From: Mucilaginibacter pineti
GTDB lineage: Bacteria > Bacteroidota > Bacteroidia > Sphingobacteriales > Sphingobacteriaceae
DNA: 64,000 nt
Assembly (NCBI RefSeq): GCF_900101875.1
Contig: NZ_FNAI01000001.1
Span: 248,001-312,000, forward strand
Direction of reading: 5' to 3'
The translations under genes were made by a program, and so were the position numbers. The notes beneath the pieces are model-generated. The model ran no database searches and was not told the DNA's origin. It saw only the letters and a program-made list of their open reading frames with translations. Shown in pieces: positions 18,264-27,150 of the stretch. Positions within the stretch are counted from its first letter, which is position 1. Each line of letters starts with the position of its first letter.

Positions 18264-19763
18264 TTAAAATCCCTGAATCTCAGGCTGGCGGTACTTCCAA
18301 TACCTTTGCAGCAGTTTTATTTCATAAGGATATTTGTACAGGTTGGCTTTGTACCTGAGCGTTGACAGCAGCTTGATCGATTTCCTTTTCAGGTCGTTAA
18401 GCCGGATATCGGTAACGGTTGGGTATACGCCGTTAAGCACCGTTTCAAAATTCCTGATCTTATCTATCATCTCTGGTTTTAACCAGGGTGTTAGCGGGTT
18501 CTTTCTCAGGTCGAAACTTTCCCAGGCGGGGCTCATCCAGTCCTCAAGGCTTTGGGGATATTCAAAACCCTGTTCCAGTACCTGCTTATACAGTTCGGAC
18601 CCTTCCGTTGGTACGGGGGTATAAGTATAAAGTACTATTTCGGTACGCGGATTAACGGCCTTTATATTCTTGATGAAATTTATCTCAAAATCTATTTGCG
18701 CCTGCACCTTTTCGGGCGTGGCGGCCGGTGTACCCAGTACAAACGAATATTCGGGGATGATATCAAACTGTTTCAACCGTTCGGCAAAGCGAATGATCTG
18801 CTCGCCGGTTTGCGTGCCGCCCTTATCCAGTTGTTCCAGGATATCGTCGTTACCGCTTTCGGCACCAAAAAAGATGATCTTACAGCCGGCCTTACGGATC
18901 TGCGTCAGGGAGGCATCACTGAATTTATCCATGGTATCAATCCGCGCCATTCCCCACCACGACATATTTTCGGGTTCTATAAGTTTGGCAAACTCAACGG
19001 TGCGTTTTTCAGATACAAAGAAGTTATTATCATGAAACTCAATAGCATCTGCTCCCCACCTGTCTTTAATATATTTAACATCTTTATAAACCGTTTTGGC
19101 TGATTTTGCCTTCCATCTTGCCTCGTAAATAGGCACCACGGCGCAAAATGAACAGGTGAACGGGCAGCCGATACTGGAATGATAAGCCATGGTGCGTTTA
19201 CCCAAATAAGTTTTACCCAGGTATTTATCAATCGGGTAAAATGTACCCAGCTTGTCATACGGTAATGGTGGTAATGAATCCTGGTCTAACAGGTCCTCCT
19301 TAATAGTTTTGGTTATTTTACGATCGGCCTTGTAAATGAGGTTTTTAATAAACTCGTACGGTTCGTGTTTTTCCAGGGCATCAATCAGCCTTGGAAATGC
19401 ATTATCACCGGGGCCGTTAATTATAAAATCAACAAAACCCGAGTTAAGTACCGCCTTTGGTTGGCTCGACGGAAAGTACCCACCCCAGATCATGGTAGTA
19501 TAGGGATATTTTTGTTTTATCGTTTTTGATAAAGGGATGGCCTCACGCAATTGCGGGCCAGGCATTACAGTAAAGCCTAAATAGCCAAACTCGCCGGTAC
19601 GTAAATAACTTTCTATTTTTTCTAAGGGATTGGTTTCGCAATTACCATCAACAACTACCCAATCATACTTGCCTTCAACAGATGCGGCAATATTTAGTAT
19701 AGAGTTAGGGATGCGGTGCTTTGCAACAGCACTTTTAGGATTATAAAGGAGTATCTTATTCAT
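18264..19763 (-). CDS. B12-binding-domain radical SAM protein
   Basis: A 499-residue enzyme. Residues 1-140 form a cobalamin-binding-type domain (LGFTVMPGPQLREAIPLS and MIWGGYFPSSQPKAVL). The radical SAM core starts near 190 with Cys200-x3-Cys204-x2-Cys207 (GCPFTCSFC), followed by EFHDNNFFVSEKR and FFGAESGNDDILEQLDKGG. The equivalent of that last segment is where its paralogue at 14977-16449 is broken. About 100 C-terminal residues lie outside the core. Family members carry out methylations, ring contractions or cyclisations. I start at ATG 19763; a GTG two codons upstream is also open. It leads the minus-strand radical SAM operon. Confidence 0.9.
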   Translation of the reverse strand: MNKILLYNPKSAVAKHRIPNSILNIAASVEGKYDWVVVDGNCETNPLEKIESYLRTGEFGYLGFTVMPGPQLREAIPLSKTIKQKYPYTTMIWGGYFPSSQPKAVLNSGFVDFIINGPGDNAFPRLIDALEKHEPYEFIKNLIYKADRKITKTIKEDLLDQDSLPPLPYDKLGTFYPIDKYLGKTYLGKRTMAYHSSIGCPFTCSFCAVVPIYEARWKAKSAKTVYKDVKYIKDRWGADAIEFHDNNFFVSEKRTVEFAKLIEPENMSWWGMARIDTMDKFSDASLTQIRKAGCKIIFFGAESGNDDILEQLDKGGTQTGEQIIRFAERLKQFDIIPEYSFVLGTPAATPEKVQAQIDFEINFIKNIKAVNPRTEIVLYTYTPVPTEGSELYKQVLEQGFEYPQSLEDWMSPAWESFDLRKNPLTPWLKPEMIDKIRNFETVLNGVYPTVTDIRLNDLKRKSIKLLSTLRYKANLYKYPYEIKLLQRYWKYRQPEIQGF

Positions 19764-19944
19764 AAACACGTGGTGATAAATAATAGCGATGGGCTTTTAC
19801 CTCCATCGCCACTAAACCCAAATCAACAATAAAACCATTCCTATACATTACGCTGTGCAGCAGGCCGGGGTTGCCTGCGCTAATAATAAAAAACACGGGC
19901 AACCATACACCGTTTTGCTCCGTTATTATTACAAAACCTGTACT

Positions 19945-20685
19945 ATGCTGGCCACTATAAAAAACTACATAAAAAGCAAGGTAAGTCACCCTGCTGTAAC
20001 CGAAAAAGGCGTTGTGGAGGCCTATGATATCTGGGCCGGTAATTACGATGCGCAACCCGGTAACCTGATGCTTCACCTTGACGAAAGGCTGTTTTCTATG
20101 CTGATAAACGGCGTAGACATACAGGGCAAGCAAATAGCCGATATTGGCTGTGGTACCGGCAGGCAATGGCCGCAGATATTTGCTAAGCAGCCGGCGGTGT
20201 TAACCGGCTTTGATGTATCGGGCGGTATGTTAAAAAAGTTGAATGAGAAGTACCCGGCCGCACACACAAAGCTCATTACCGACAACCTGTTTTCAGATAT
20301 TCCGGATGCAGCATTTGATGTAATTGTATCTACCCTTACCGTGGCCCACATTGAGGATATTGACGAAGCTATGCAGGCCTGGTGTCGCTTGCTAAAACCG
20401 CAGGCTGAGATCATTATTACCGATTTTCACCCCCATACCCTGGCGTTTGGCGGTCAGCGTACTTTTAAACATAATAATTCGGTGATGGCTGTGCGCAATT
20501 ATGTGCATCCTATTTACACCATTAAGGAAGTATTGATAAGGAACGGTTTCAGGCTGATAACCCAGGAAGAAATAAATATAGATGAAAGTATGCGGTCTTT
20601 TTATGCCGATGCCGGCGCACTGCATGTTTATGAAAAATACCTGGATTTTCCGGTTATATACGGCATTCATTTAAAACGGGGCTAA
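19945..20685 (+). CDS. Class I SAM-dependent methyltransferase (ubiE/Methyltransf_11 type)
   Basis: The motif QIADIGCGTGRQWPQIF near residue 68 is a canonical SAM-binding loop. It is followed by FDVSGGMLKKLNEKYP and VIVSTLTVAHIEDIDEAM, then LKPQAEIIITDFHP. The start is placed at ATG 19945, since the upstream extension lacks conserved features and would run into the promoter region of the divergent radical SAM operon. It ends exactly where the amidohydrolase begins (TAA then ATG at 20686), so the two are cotranscribed. It is the third methyltransferase of the locus and may modify the same glycan or lipid. Confidence 0.86.
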   Translation: MLATIKNYIKSKVSHPAVTEKGVVEAYDIWAGNYDAQPGNLMLHLDERLFSMLINGVDIQGKQIADIGCGTGRQWPQIFAKQPAVLTGFDVSGGMLKKLNEKYPAAHTKLITDNLFSDIPDAAFDVIVSTLTVAHIEDIDEAMQAWCRLLKPQAEIIITDFHPHTLAFGGQRTFKHNNSVMAVRNYVHPIYTIKEVLIRNGFRLITQEEINIDESMRSFYADAGALHVYEKYLDFPVIYGIHLKRG

Positions 20686-21852
20686 ATGGTAATTAATAAG
20701 GTACGACTGGCCGATAGCGGACAAGTGATCAGCATAGTGATAAGTGATGGGGTGATTAAGCAGGTTGATCATGCCGCTATCGGCAGTTTTACCGGGGATT
20801 TACAGCTTTTTTTGGATGATGCCATTGTTTTTCCCGGCCTCATCAATTCGCACGATCATTTAGATTTTAACCTGTTCCCCCAGTTAGGGCACCGTATTTA
20901 TAATAATTACACCGAATGGGGCGCTTACATCCACAAGGAATTTAAGGACGAAATTGCCGGTGTATTGAAAGTACCCAAACACCTGCGCATACTTTGGGGA
21001 GTATATAAAAACCTGCTTTGCGGAGTAACCACGGTAGTTAATCATGGCGAGCGGATAACTTTACCCAATCCGCTGATTGATGTGTTTGAGCAGACGCAGG
21101 ACCTGCATTCCGTGGCGTTTGAAAAAGGCTGGAAATTTAAACTGAATAACCCCATCCGCAGAAAGCTCCCCGTGGTGGTACATACAGGCGAGGGAACCGA
21201 CAAGCAGTCCAACAAAGAAATTGATGCGCTTATAAGCTGGAACAAGCTTGGTCGCGATTTGGTGGGTATACATGCGGTTGCTATAACCAAAGAGCAGGCC
21301 CCGTATTTTAAGGCGATTGTTTGGTGCCCCGAATCAAATTATTTTCTGTTGAATAAAACTGCACCGGTAAGGCAGATAAAGCCATTTACCGATATTATAT
21401 TCGGCACCGATTCAACACTTACCAGCAACTGGAATATCTGGGATCATATAAGGCTGGCTCATAAAACAGGCTTGCTTGCCGATGAGAACCTGTACGAATC
21501 GCTAAATAAAACCCCATCCAAAATTTGGAAAATAAACACCGGCAAAATAGCAGCAGGTAAAAATGCCGATCTGGTTATCGCAAAAGGGCAATCCAGTGGT
21601 TTTGATACATTCTTTACCCTAAACCCCGCCGATCTGCTATTGGTTTTGCACCACGGACAGGTGCGTTTAATGGCGCAGGAGTTATTGCCGCAACTGGCGC
21701 ATCAGCTTAAAGGCAAAGGGTTTAGCCTGATAAAAATTGACAACGCCTATAAATATGTGGAAGGAAATTTAATGGAGCTGACAGCCGATATTCATACTTA
21801 TTTGCCCGGTTTTGTTTTTCCTTTCGAAGTTATTGACTATCAAATTCTATAA
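20686..21852 (+). CDS. Amidohydrolase family protein (cytosine-deaminase/guanine-deaminase-like)
   Basis: A metal-dependent hydrolase of 388 residues. It has the HxH metal site His56-x-His58 (INSHDHLDFN), a further His in VVVHTGEG, another in LVGIHAVAI, and the catalytic Asp in IIFGTDSTLTSNWN. The flanking small beta domain ends with AGKNADLVIAKG. This order is that of the amidohydrolase superfamily deaminases and hydrolases. No purine or pyrimidine pathway gene lies nearby; placement between a methyltransferase and a GT4 gene suggests a role in processing a sugar, head group or precursor of the locus product. Substrate unknown. Confidence 0.88.
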   Translation: MVINKVRLADSGQVISIVISDGVIKQVDHAAIGSFTGDLQLFLDDAIVFPGLINSHDHLDFNLFPQLGHRIYNNYTEWGAYIHKEFKDEIAGVLKVPKHLRILWGVYKNLLCGVTTVVNHGERITLPNPLIDVFEQTQDLHSVAFEKGWKFKLNNPIRRKLPVVVHTGEGTDKQSNKEIDALISWNKLGRDLVGIHAVAITKEQAPYFKAIVWCPESNYFLLNKTAPVRQIKPFTDIIFGTDSTLTSNWNIWDHIRLAHKTGLLADENLYESLNKTPSKIWKINTGKIAAGKNADLVIAKGQSSGFDTFFTLNPADLLLVLHHGQVRLMAQELLPQLAHQLKGKGFSLIKIDNAYKYVEGNLMELTADIHTYLPGFVFPFEVIDYQIL

Positions 21853-21855
21853 AAA

Positions 21856-22968
21856 TTGATAAAGCTGGTTGATCTTACCTTTTACGCGCACCTCAATTAT
21901 AACCACCCCGAAGATGTTTTGGAAAATCATTCGGCCGCCCTGGCTTTTGCATCTCATATTGATAATCGGCTCGATTTCTGTTTTGTTAAACATGCAGGCT
22001 TTGAACAGCGTGCTGTAATGGGCGGTGTGCCCTATCAGTTTTTTAGGGCCGGTAACAATTTCTGGTCGGTATCTTTTAAAACACTCCGTTTCGTTCGTAA
22101 TTTAAAGCCGGATATTGTATTAGTGCAGGGATTTATATTTCCTCTGCAGGTAATGTTGCTGCGGTTATTTTGTGGCAGTAGCACCAAAATAATTGTTCAG
22201 CATCATGGCGACATAACTTACCAGGGAATAAAAGGCTGGCTGCAAAAAATAGCGTATCGCCATGCTGCTGCCTATATTTTTACCGCGAAAGAAAATGCGG
22301 CGATATGGCAGCAACGAGGCATTATAAAGGCCAATGCCCAAATCTTTGAGCTTTTGGAGGCCTCAACAGGCTTTGAGCGGCAGGATAAACAAATAAGCAA
22401 ATCTCTAACCGGAATAAATGGCAAAACCAACTTTTTATGGGTGGGTAGATTGAACGCAAATAAAGACCCGCTTGCGGTATTGGATGGCTTTGAGCGTTAC
22501 CTGAAAGTAAATCCATTGGCTAAGTTGTACATGATCTATCAAACCGAAGAGCTTTTAACCGAAGTTAACCACAAAATAAATAGCAGTATTGCCCTAAGCA
22601 ACAATGTGGTTACGGTTGGAAAAGTTGCTCCCGCTGATTTGCCAAATTGGTACAGCGCGGCCGATTTTTATATCTCCGGCAGTCACCGTGAAGGGAGTAG
22701 TTATGCTTTACTGGAGGCTATGGCCTGCGGCTGTATCCCGGTAGTTACGGCTATCCCGTCTTTCGAAAAAATAACTCATCACGGCGAATATGGTTTTCTA
22801 TATCCTCCAGGTGATCCCGAAGCGCTGGCGAATGTACTTAGCGCGCTTGATGGTATGAATATCTCAAAGCTTTCGGCAACAACCTTAACGTATTTTAAAC
22901 AAAATCTAAGCTTTAAAGTAATTGCCGATGATTTAGTGGATATCTGCGAAACGCTCATGAACAAATAG
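21856..22968 (+). CDS. Glycosyltransferase family 4
   Basis: A GT-B transferase of 370 residues. The donor domain includes NFLWVGRLNANKDPLAVLDGF and the E-x7-E region SHREGSSYALLEAMACGCIPV near residues 275-295. The N-terminal domain has KIIVQHHGDITYQG. The start appears to be TTG at 21856, three bases after the amidohydrolase stop; no in-frame ATG lies near the N-terminal conserved region, so a non-ATG start is likely. The 3' end overlaps the convergent GT4 gene on the other strand by 36 bases. Confidence 0.85.
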   Translation: MIKLVDLTFYAHLNYNHPEDVLENHSAALAFASHIDNRLDFCFVKHAGFEQRAVMGGVPYQFFRAGNNFWSVSFKTLRFVRNLKPDIVLVQGFIFPLQVMLLRLFCGSSTKIIVQHHGDITYQGIKGWLQKIAYRHAAAYIFTAKENAAIWQQRGIIKANAQIFELLEASTGFERQDKQISKSLTGINGKTNFLWVGRLNANKDPLAVLDGFERYLKVNPLAKLYMIYQTEELLTEVNHKINSSIALSNNVVTVGKVAPADLPNWYSAADFYISGSHREGSSYALLEAMACGCIPVVTAIPSFEKITHHGEYGFLYPPGDPEALANVLSALDGMNISKLSATTLTYFKQNLSFKVIADDLVDICETLMNK

Positions 22969-24009
22969 ATCAAGTACCCTTGCGGCAATACTTTCCATGG
23001 TATCAACTAACAGCGGATCATGGTTTAGCGTTCTATCATTCAGCAGGTTTAAAAGCAAATCGGGCAAATGCTCGGCGTTATCGGGAATGTGATGCTGTGC
23101 CAGTCTTGCTTCCATTGGTTTTACCAAACTTACTACATGGGCGCCCGCGTACAAGGCTTCGCTCAAAACGGCGGCATTGCCCTCATAAATGGAGGTATGC
23201 AGGAAAATCCTTGACCGTTGCATTAGGCGTAAAACTTCTTTGTGGGATAGTTCGCCTTTTAATTCGATATTTTTCTCCAGCCCGAGTTTTATTATCAGCT
23301 TTTTAAGCTTTTCCATTTCAGGGCCCTTGCCGCAAATGATGGTTTTTATATCAGGAAATTCGGTGGTAAGTGATTTTATTACTTTAATAAACACATCATA
23401 TTGTTTAAGAGCTATAAGTGAGCCAGCACCCATGATGTCGATATCCCGTTCTACCCTGTTTGTATCAAAAAGATCAGTATCAATGCCAACAGGAATAATA
23501 TGCTGTGGGTTGATGCGATAATTTAGCCGAAACTCCTTCGCCAGAAAATCTGAAAGTGCTATAACATTGCCGGGCTGGGGTTTAATGCTGTTAACGTAAT
23601 GGTTTCCGGCCTTTGCATCCTGCCCAAGTAACCAGGTGTAGTGCTGCAAATTATTCTTTTTTGCAAACCGGCTGCCTACATAAGCACATTCGCCCATCCA
23701 AAAACTTAACAGGCCAGTAACTTCATACTTGTCATTTATTTTTTTCAACTCACTAAATGCCCGTTGCCAGGTAAAAAGTCGGAATAGCCTACCCCTGCCC
23801 TTGCCTGCCAATGCAATTACCTGTGCCCCGTACCAAATATAACGTGAAGCTTTAAACGGGTACTGAAAGCTGATGACGATGATATTTAGCTGCGGGTTAC
23901 TTTGTTTTAATGTTTTAACAAAACTTTGTTGCAGCGGCAGGCAGTTGGTGTCATTAACATCAGCAGGAAAACCGGGACTAAGGATCACTAAAGCTTTTTG
24001 TTTGTTCAT
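22933..24009 (-). CDS. Glycosyltransferase family 4
   Basis: A GT-B fold protein of 358 residues. The N-terminus has LVILSPGFPADVNDTNCLPLQ, which resembles the GT4 acceptor domain. The donor domain starts IMGAGSLIALKQYDVFIKV and carries LKGELSHKEVLRLMQRSRIFLHTS and YEGNAAVLSEALYAGAHVV (E-x7-E). It begins inside the ABC-transporter gene stop (ATGA overlap 24006-24009), so the two are coupled. Its tail overlaps the convergent gene at 21856-22968 by 36 bases. Acceptor and sugar cannot be deduced. Confidence 0.86.
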   Translation of the reverse strand: MNKQKALVILSPGFPADVNDTNCLPLQQSFVKTLKQSNPQLNIIVISFQYPFKASRYIWYGAQVIALAGKGRGRLFRLFTWQRAFSELKKINDKYEVTGLLSFWMGECAYVGSRFAKKNNLQHYTWLLGQDAKAGNHYVNSIKPQPGNVIALSDFLAKEFRLNYRINPQHIIPVGIDTDLFDTNRVERDIDIMGAGSLIALKQYDVFIKVIKSLTTEFPDIKTIICGKGPEMEKLKKLIIKLGLEKNIELKGELSHKEVLRLMQRSRIFLHTSIYEGNAAVLSEALYAGAHVVSLVKPMEARLAQHHIPDNAEHLPDLLLNLLNDRTLNHDPLLVDTMESIAARVLDLFVHERFADIH

Positions 24010-25679
24010 ATTAGCTTTATCAGTTTATTGCAATGCTTTAAGCTTGCCAGGTTATGGGTTATAAAAAGGATGATTTTACCACTGATAGCCAGTTGTTTCA
24101 GTTGCATAAGGATAGCTTCTTCGGCTTCCTGGTCCATTTCGCCAAAAGGTTCGTCCATTATCAGCAGGTCAAAATTATGATAAAGCGCACGCGCCAGCAT
24201 GATGCGCTGACGCTGGCCGCCGCTCAGGTTTTTGCCATTTTCGCGGATAACCTGGTGTGTACCATCTGAATAACCAGCCAGTAATGGTTCCAATCCGCAG
24301 AAAGCTATTATTTCGGTCAGTTTTTCGGAATCGTAATCGCCTTCGGTTAGCGTAATGTTTTTGAGGACGGTATCATGAATAAACCAGGGCTGTTGTTTTA
24401 TATAGGCAATGTTTTTCCAGTATTTCTGCCTTGTCATTACATCGGCAACGTTGTCATTTATGTATATTTCACCGTTAGCAGGTGTTAAAAACCCGAGTAA
24501 CAAATTAATAAGGGTGGTTTTCCCTTTGCCTGATGCAGCCGATAAACCAACCATATCGCCTTTATTTAACTGAAAACTTAAGTTGGTTAATATAGGCTGC
24601 TCTTTGTAACTGAAATTTATATTTATAAATGATATATTATTGATTAATAGGTTTTTATTTGTATTTATATAATGTGTTAATATAGGTGAATTATTTGCTG
24701 CCAATAAATCATTCAGCGTAAATTCGTAGGTTTTTATTTGCCCCGTACTGTTTAGTATTTTAATTATCCCTGGGATGATCTTATACGCCGCAGCCATAAA
24801 TACGCCAATAGTTAGCAGATCTACAACCGGGCCATGTGCCGACCATTTATTGATCAGCACTAAAATGAAAAACCCCAATATGGCGAATACCTCTACCAAA
24901 CGAGGCGGCAGGCCCTGGATGGTTTGCTGTTGGGCGAGGTTATCATTAAGCTGTTGCTGGTAGGTATAGTATCGGTTTACTAAAAAGTCGCCCTTGTCAT
25001 AAATACTGCTTTCTACATAACCCATTAATGTTTCCTGCAAGTGCTGGATGGTTTTTTCGCTGGCGAGTTTGGTATGTATCCGTACCTGTTTTGATCGCCT
25101 CCTGATGAAGTATGCCAAACAGATCACAGGCGGAACCATTAGCACCAACAGCAATAGAAACAGAACCGGCTGGTAAACAAGTATAGCGCCGACGGTAAAT
25201 ACAATAAGTATGCCCTGAGAGATCACCTGCTGCGCGTTGGTTAATATGTAATGACTAAACTCTATAGGCTGCTGGCTTATCTGCCGGATGTGTACCGATG
25301 AATCGATATTTATAAACTTGGTGTAGTCGTTTTTAAGGTAATTGATAATGTTTTTTTTAGATAATCGCGACGCTACGCCATAAAAAAAATGGTGCTGAAA
25401 ACGGATAAGCAGGTATCCCAACCAGTTCTTGAAACTAAATAGCAGCAAAAACAGCGCTATAAGTAAAATAGAGTTTTTGCTAAACCAACCATCGGGTAAC
25501 AAAAAAAGGTGATGTTGAACGTGATCCCCGGAAGTATAAAAACCGATAATAAGTAACAACAGACCCAGGAAAACAATATCAAGCCCGCTGATCAGCAAGT
25601 CGAACAGGATGAGCCTGTACAGCTTGCTTTTTTCATGGGAAGTTAACAGGGTGAGTATGCCCTTTATAATTTGCTTCAA
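24006..25679 (-). CDS. ABC exporter, fused permease and ATPase (MsbA/PglK-like half transporter)
   Basis: Residues 1-310 contain about six hydrophobic helices of an exporter membrane domain. Residues 340-557 form the nucleotide-binding domain. The Walker A region (about 24512-24549) reads SAASGKGKTT, with Ala where the first P-loop Gly is expected. The signature NLSGGQRQR, Walker B LLIMDEPFGEMD and H-loop ITHNLASL are intact. The protein would function as a homodimer. In this setting it may flip a lipid-linked sugar or export the product of the radical SAM block. The reading frame opens with TTG at 25679; no better ATG exists before the membrane domain. It is coupled to the GT4 gene downstream. 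Confidence 0.88.
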   Translation of the reverse strand: MKQIIKGILTLLTSHEKSKLYRLILFDLLISGLDIVFLGLLLLIIGFYTSGDHVQHHLFLLPDGWFSKNSILLIALFLLLFSFKNWLGYLLIRFQHHFFYGVASRLSKKNIINYLKNDYTKFINIDSSVHIRQISQQPIEFSHYILTNAQQVISQGILIVFTVGAILVYQPVLFLLLLVLMVPPVICLAYFIRRRSKQVRIHTKLASEKTIQHLQETLMGYVESSIYDKGDFLVNRYYTYQQQLNDNLAQQQTIQGLPPRLVEVFAILGFFILVLINKWSAHGPVVDLLTIGVFMAAAYKIIPGIIKILNSTGQIKTYEFTLNDLLAANNSPILTHYINTNKNLLINNISFININFSYKEQPILTNLSFQLNKGDMVGLSAASGKGKTTLINLLLGFLTPANGEIYINDNVADVMTRQKYWKNIAYIKQQPWFIHDTVLKNITLTEGDYDSEKLTEIIAFCGLEPLLAGYSDGTHQVIRENGKNLSGGQRQRIMLARALYHNFDLLIMDEPFGEMDQEAEEAILMQLKQLAISGKIILFITHNLASLKHCNKLIKLI

Positions 25680-25758
25680 AATGCCGGTAAGTAATAATTA
25701 TTGCAACTATTATCATTACGGGCCGTTGCTGCCAATGGTTGCCAGCCGGCTTTAAACA

Positions 25759-25792
25759 AAAACGCCCCGGTAAGTTGTTACCGGGGCGTTTT
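25759..25792 (-). terminator. Terminator of the OmpA lipoprotein gene
   Basis: A perfect 15-bp stem, AAAACGCCCCGGTAA (25759-25773) with TTACCGGGGCGTTTT (25778-25792), has a four-base loop and U-rich flanks on both strands. It lies 20 bases beyond the OmpA stop, at the boundary between the glycan locus and the next region. It could work in both directions, but no plus-strand gene precedes it. Confidence 0.88.
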
Positions 25793-25812
25793 AAATATAA
25801 AAGAGATGCAGC

Positions 25813-26346
25813 TTATTGAGCTAATTTAATCTCAACCCTGCGATTTAATACTCTTCCTTCTTCGGTTTTGTTATCGGCAACAGGGTTGCTTTCGCCCAGG
25901 CCTTTAATATTAAGGTTATCGCCAGTTACACCGCTGTTAACAAGGTACAATTTTACCGAGTTGGCACGCTCAATAGATAGCTCCATGTTGCGTTGGTCTG
26001 TACCTTCGGCAGATGAGTTACCATTTAAAACGAATTTTACTGTTTTATCCTTTTTCATTTCGGCAGCAGCTTTGTCAAGCGCCTGGTATGAACCTGTTTT
26101 TAACACAGCCGAGTTAAATTCAAACTGAATATTGCTGAAATTATAGTCTGGTTTTGATGGTGCCGGGGCTGGAGCTGGTGTGGGTGCTGCGGCGGGTTTA
26201 GGAGCCGGTGTGGTTTTAGGGGCATACGTTGCCTCTGTTTCAACCGGGGCTGGTTTTTGTACCAGTTTCTTTGATTTACAAGATAGTACCGATATGGCTA
26301 ATAACGCGATAATTAAGGGAACAAAAGGGGTTCTTAAAAATTTCAT
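25813..26346 (-). CDS. OmpA family peptidoglycan-associated lipoprotein
   Basis: ATG at 26346 opens a lipoprotein signal (KFLRTPFVPLIIALLAISVLSC, Cys as lipidation site). The longer frame from ATG 26373 would place nine polar residues in front of it. A Pro/Ala/Thr/Lys-rich linker (about 35-70) follows. The C-terminal OmpA domain has the peptidoglycan-binding pattern NMELSIERANSVKLYLVNSG and GRVLNRRVEIKLAQ. It probably tethers the outer membrane to peptidoglycan. It is monocistronic, with a strong terminator 20 bases downstream. Confidence 0.9.
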   Translation of the reverse strand: MKFLRTPFVPLIIALLAISVLSCKSKKLVQKPAPVETEATYAPKTTPAPKPAAAPTPAPAPAPSKPDYNFSNIQFEFNSAVLKTGSYQALDKAAAEMKKDKTVKFVLNGNSSAEGTDQRNMELSIERANSVKLYLVNSGVTGDNLNIKGLGESNPVADNKTEEGRVLNRRVEIKLAQ

Positions 26347-26495
26347 AACTGATTTTGTTTTTTTGGTAAACATAAAAAAATAATCGTCAATTCAACATTA
26401 GTTGAGCATGACGCATTCATAAATAAAGGTTTTTTTGACTGTTTTGTTTGAATGGACGGCCGCATCCCAATACTCGTTAACTAAAACGCAGGATT

Positions 26496-27071
26496 TCACT
26501 TTCTGATATCCCAGGCAATCACATTCCATAATTCTTTACCATCATGATAGGTACTTATCACCTCAAATCCCATCTTTTGATGTGCTTTTAATGAGTTTGT
26601 ATTACGTACCGATACCTCGGTAACGCAAAGCTGATAACGAGGCGATACGGCTTCGGCAGTTGCGTGGTACAGTTTGCTCAGCAAACCCAGTCCCCTGAAA
26701 TTCTTATCAACGCAAACCTGACCACCAACAAAAAAATTATAACTGCTTAATAATTTGCCTTGATACAGGCTCTTGCTGAACTCCTGAAACATGGGCTCCA
26801 GGCTATGCAGTTCCTTTTCCATTGAAACGGTCATGGCCAGGTTATAACCAATTACCTTATTGTTATGTAGGGCAATAACCTGCGGCACCTCGGCCGCCAT
26901 AAATTGCAATAAGCTAACGGTATGCTCGGCAAATACAAAACCTTCCTGGGTTTGCTGCTCGGTACTTATTGCGCTGTATAGGTTTTGTTTTTGCAATGCT
27001 ATGATCTGTTCAAAATGATCAATAGTAGTGGCCGGTATAAAAGTTATCTCCGGCGTAGTAGCTGGTTTCAT
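26496..27071 (-). CDS. GNAT family N-acetyltransferase
   Basis: The acetyl-CoA binding segment VCVDKNFRGLGLLSKLYHATAE at about residues 125-145 contains the R-G-x-G motif of GNAT enzymes. The C-terminal strand SVRNTNSLKAHQKMGFEVI is typical of the fold. The 191-residue length is normal. The substrate is not deducible; it could acetylate a protein, peptide or small amine. It stands alone, with 79 bases to the Crp/Fnr gene upstream on the same strand, so partial cotranscription is possible. Confidence 0.86.
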   Translation of the reverse strand: MKPATTPEITFIPATTIDHFEQIIALQKQNLYSAISTEQQTQEGFVFAEHTVSLLQFMAAEVPQVIALHNNKVIGYNLAMTVSMEKELHSLEPMFQEFSKSLYQGKLLSSYNFFVGGQVCVDKNFRGLGLLSKLYHATAEAVSPRYQLCVTEVSVRNTNSLKAHQKMGFEVISTYHDGKELWNVIAWDIRK

Positions 27072-27150
27072 GGTATACGTAAAATGTAAAGGCGCAAATT
27101 TCTTATTTTACCGCGATTATAAAATTGATAAATAAAAATTTAAGGCGTAA

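Noticed and set aside
18552..19103. 183-residue plus-strand frame over the B12 radical SAM gene
   Set aside because: Antisense to a clear enzyme gene, with a composition typical of a shadow frame (runs of Phe/Ile/Tyr, no start context).
16454..19763. RiPP (modified peptide) cluster
   Set aside because: SPASM-like and B12 radical SAM enzymes are present, but I found no small precursor-peptide frame, RRE-type protein or peptidase beside them.
19764..19944. Cobalamin riboswitch in front of the B12 radical SAM operon
   Set aside because: The conserved B12-box (GCCACTG-type core) is not seen in this 180-base gap.
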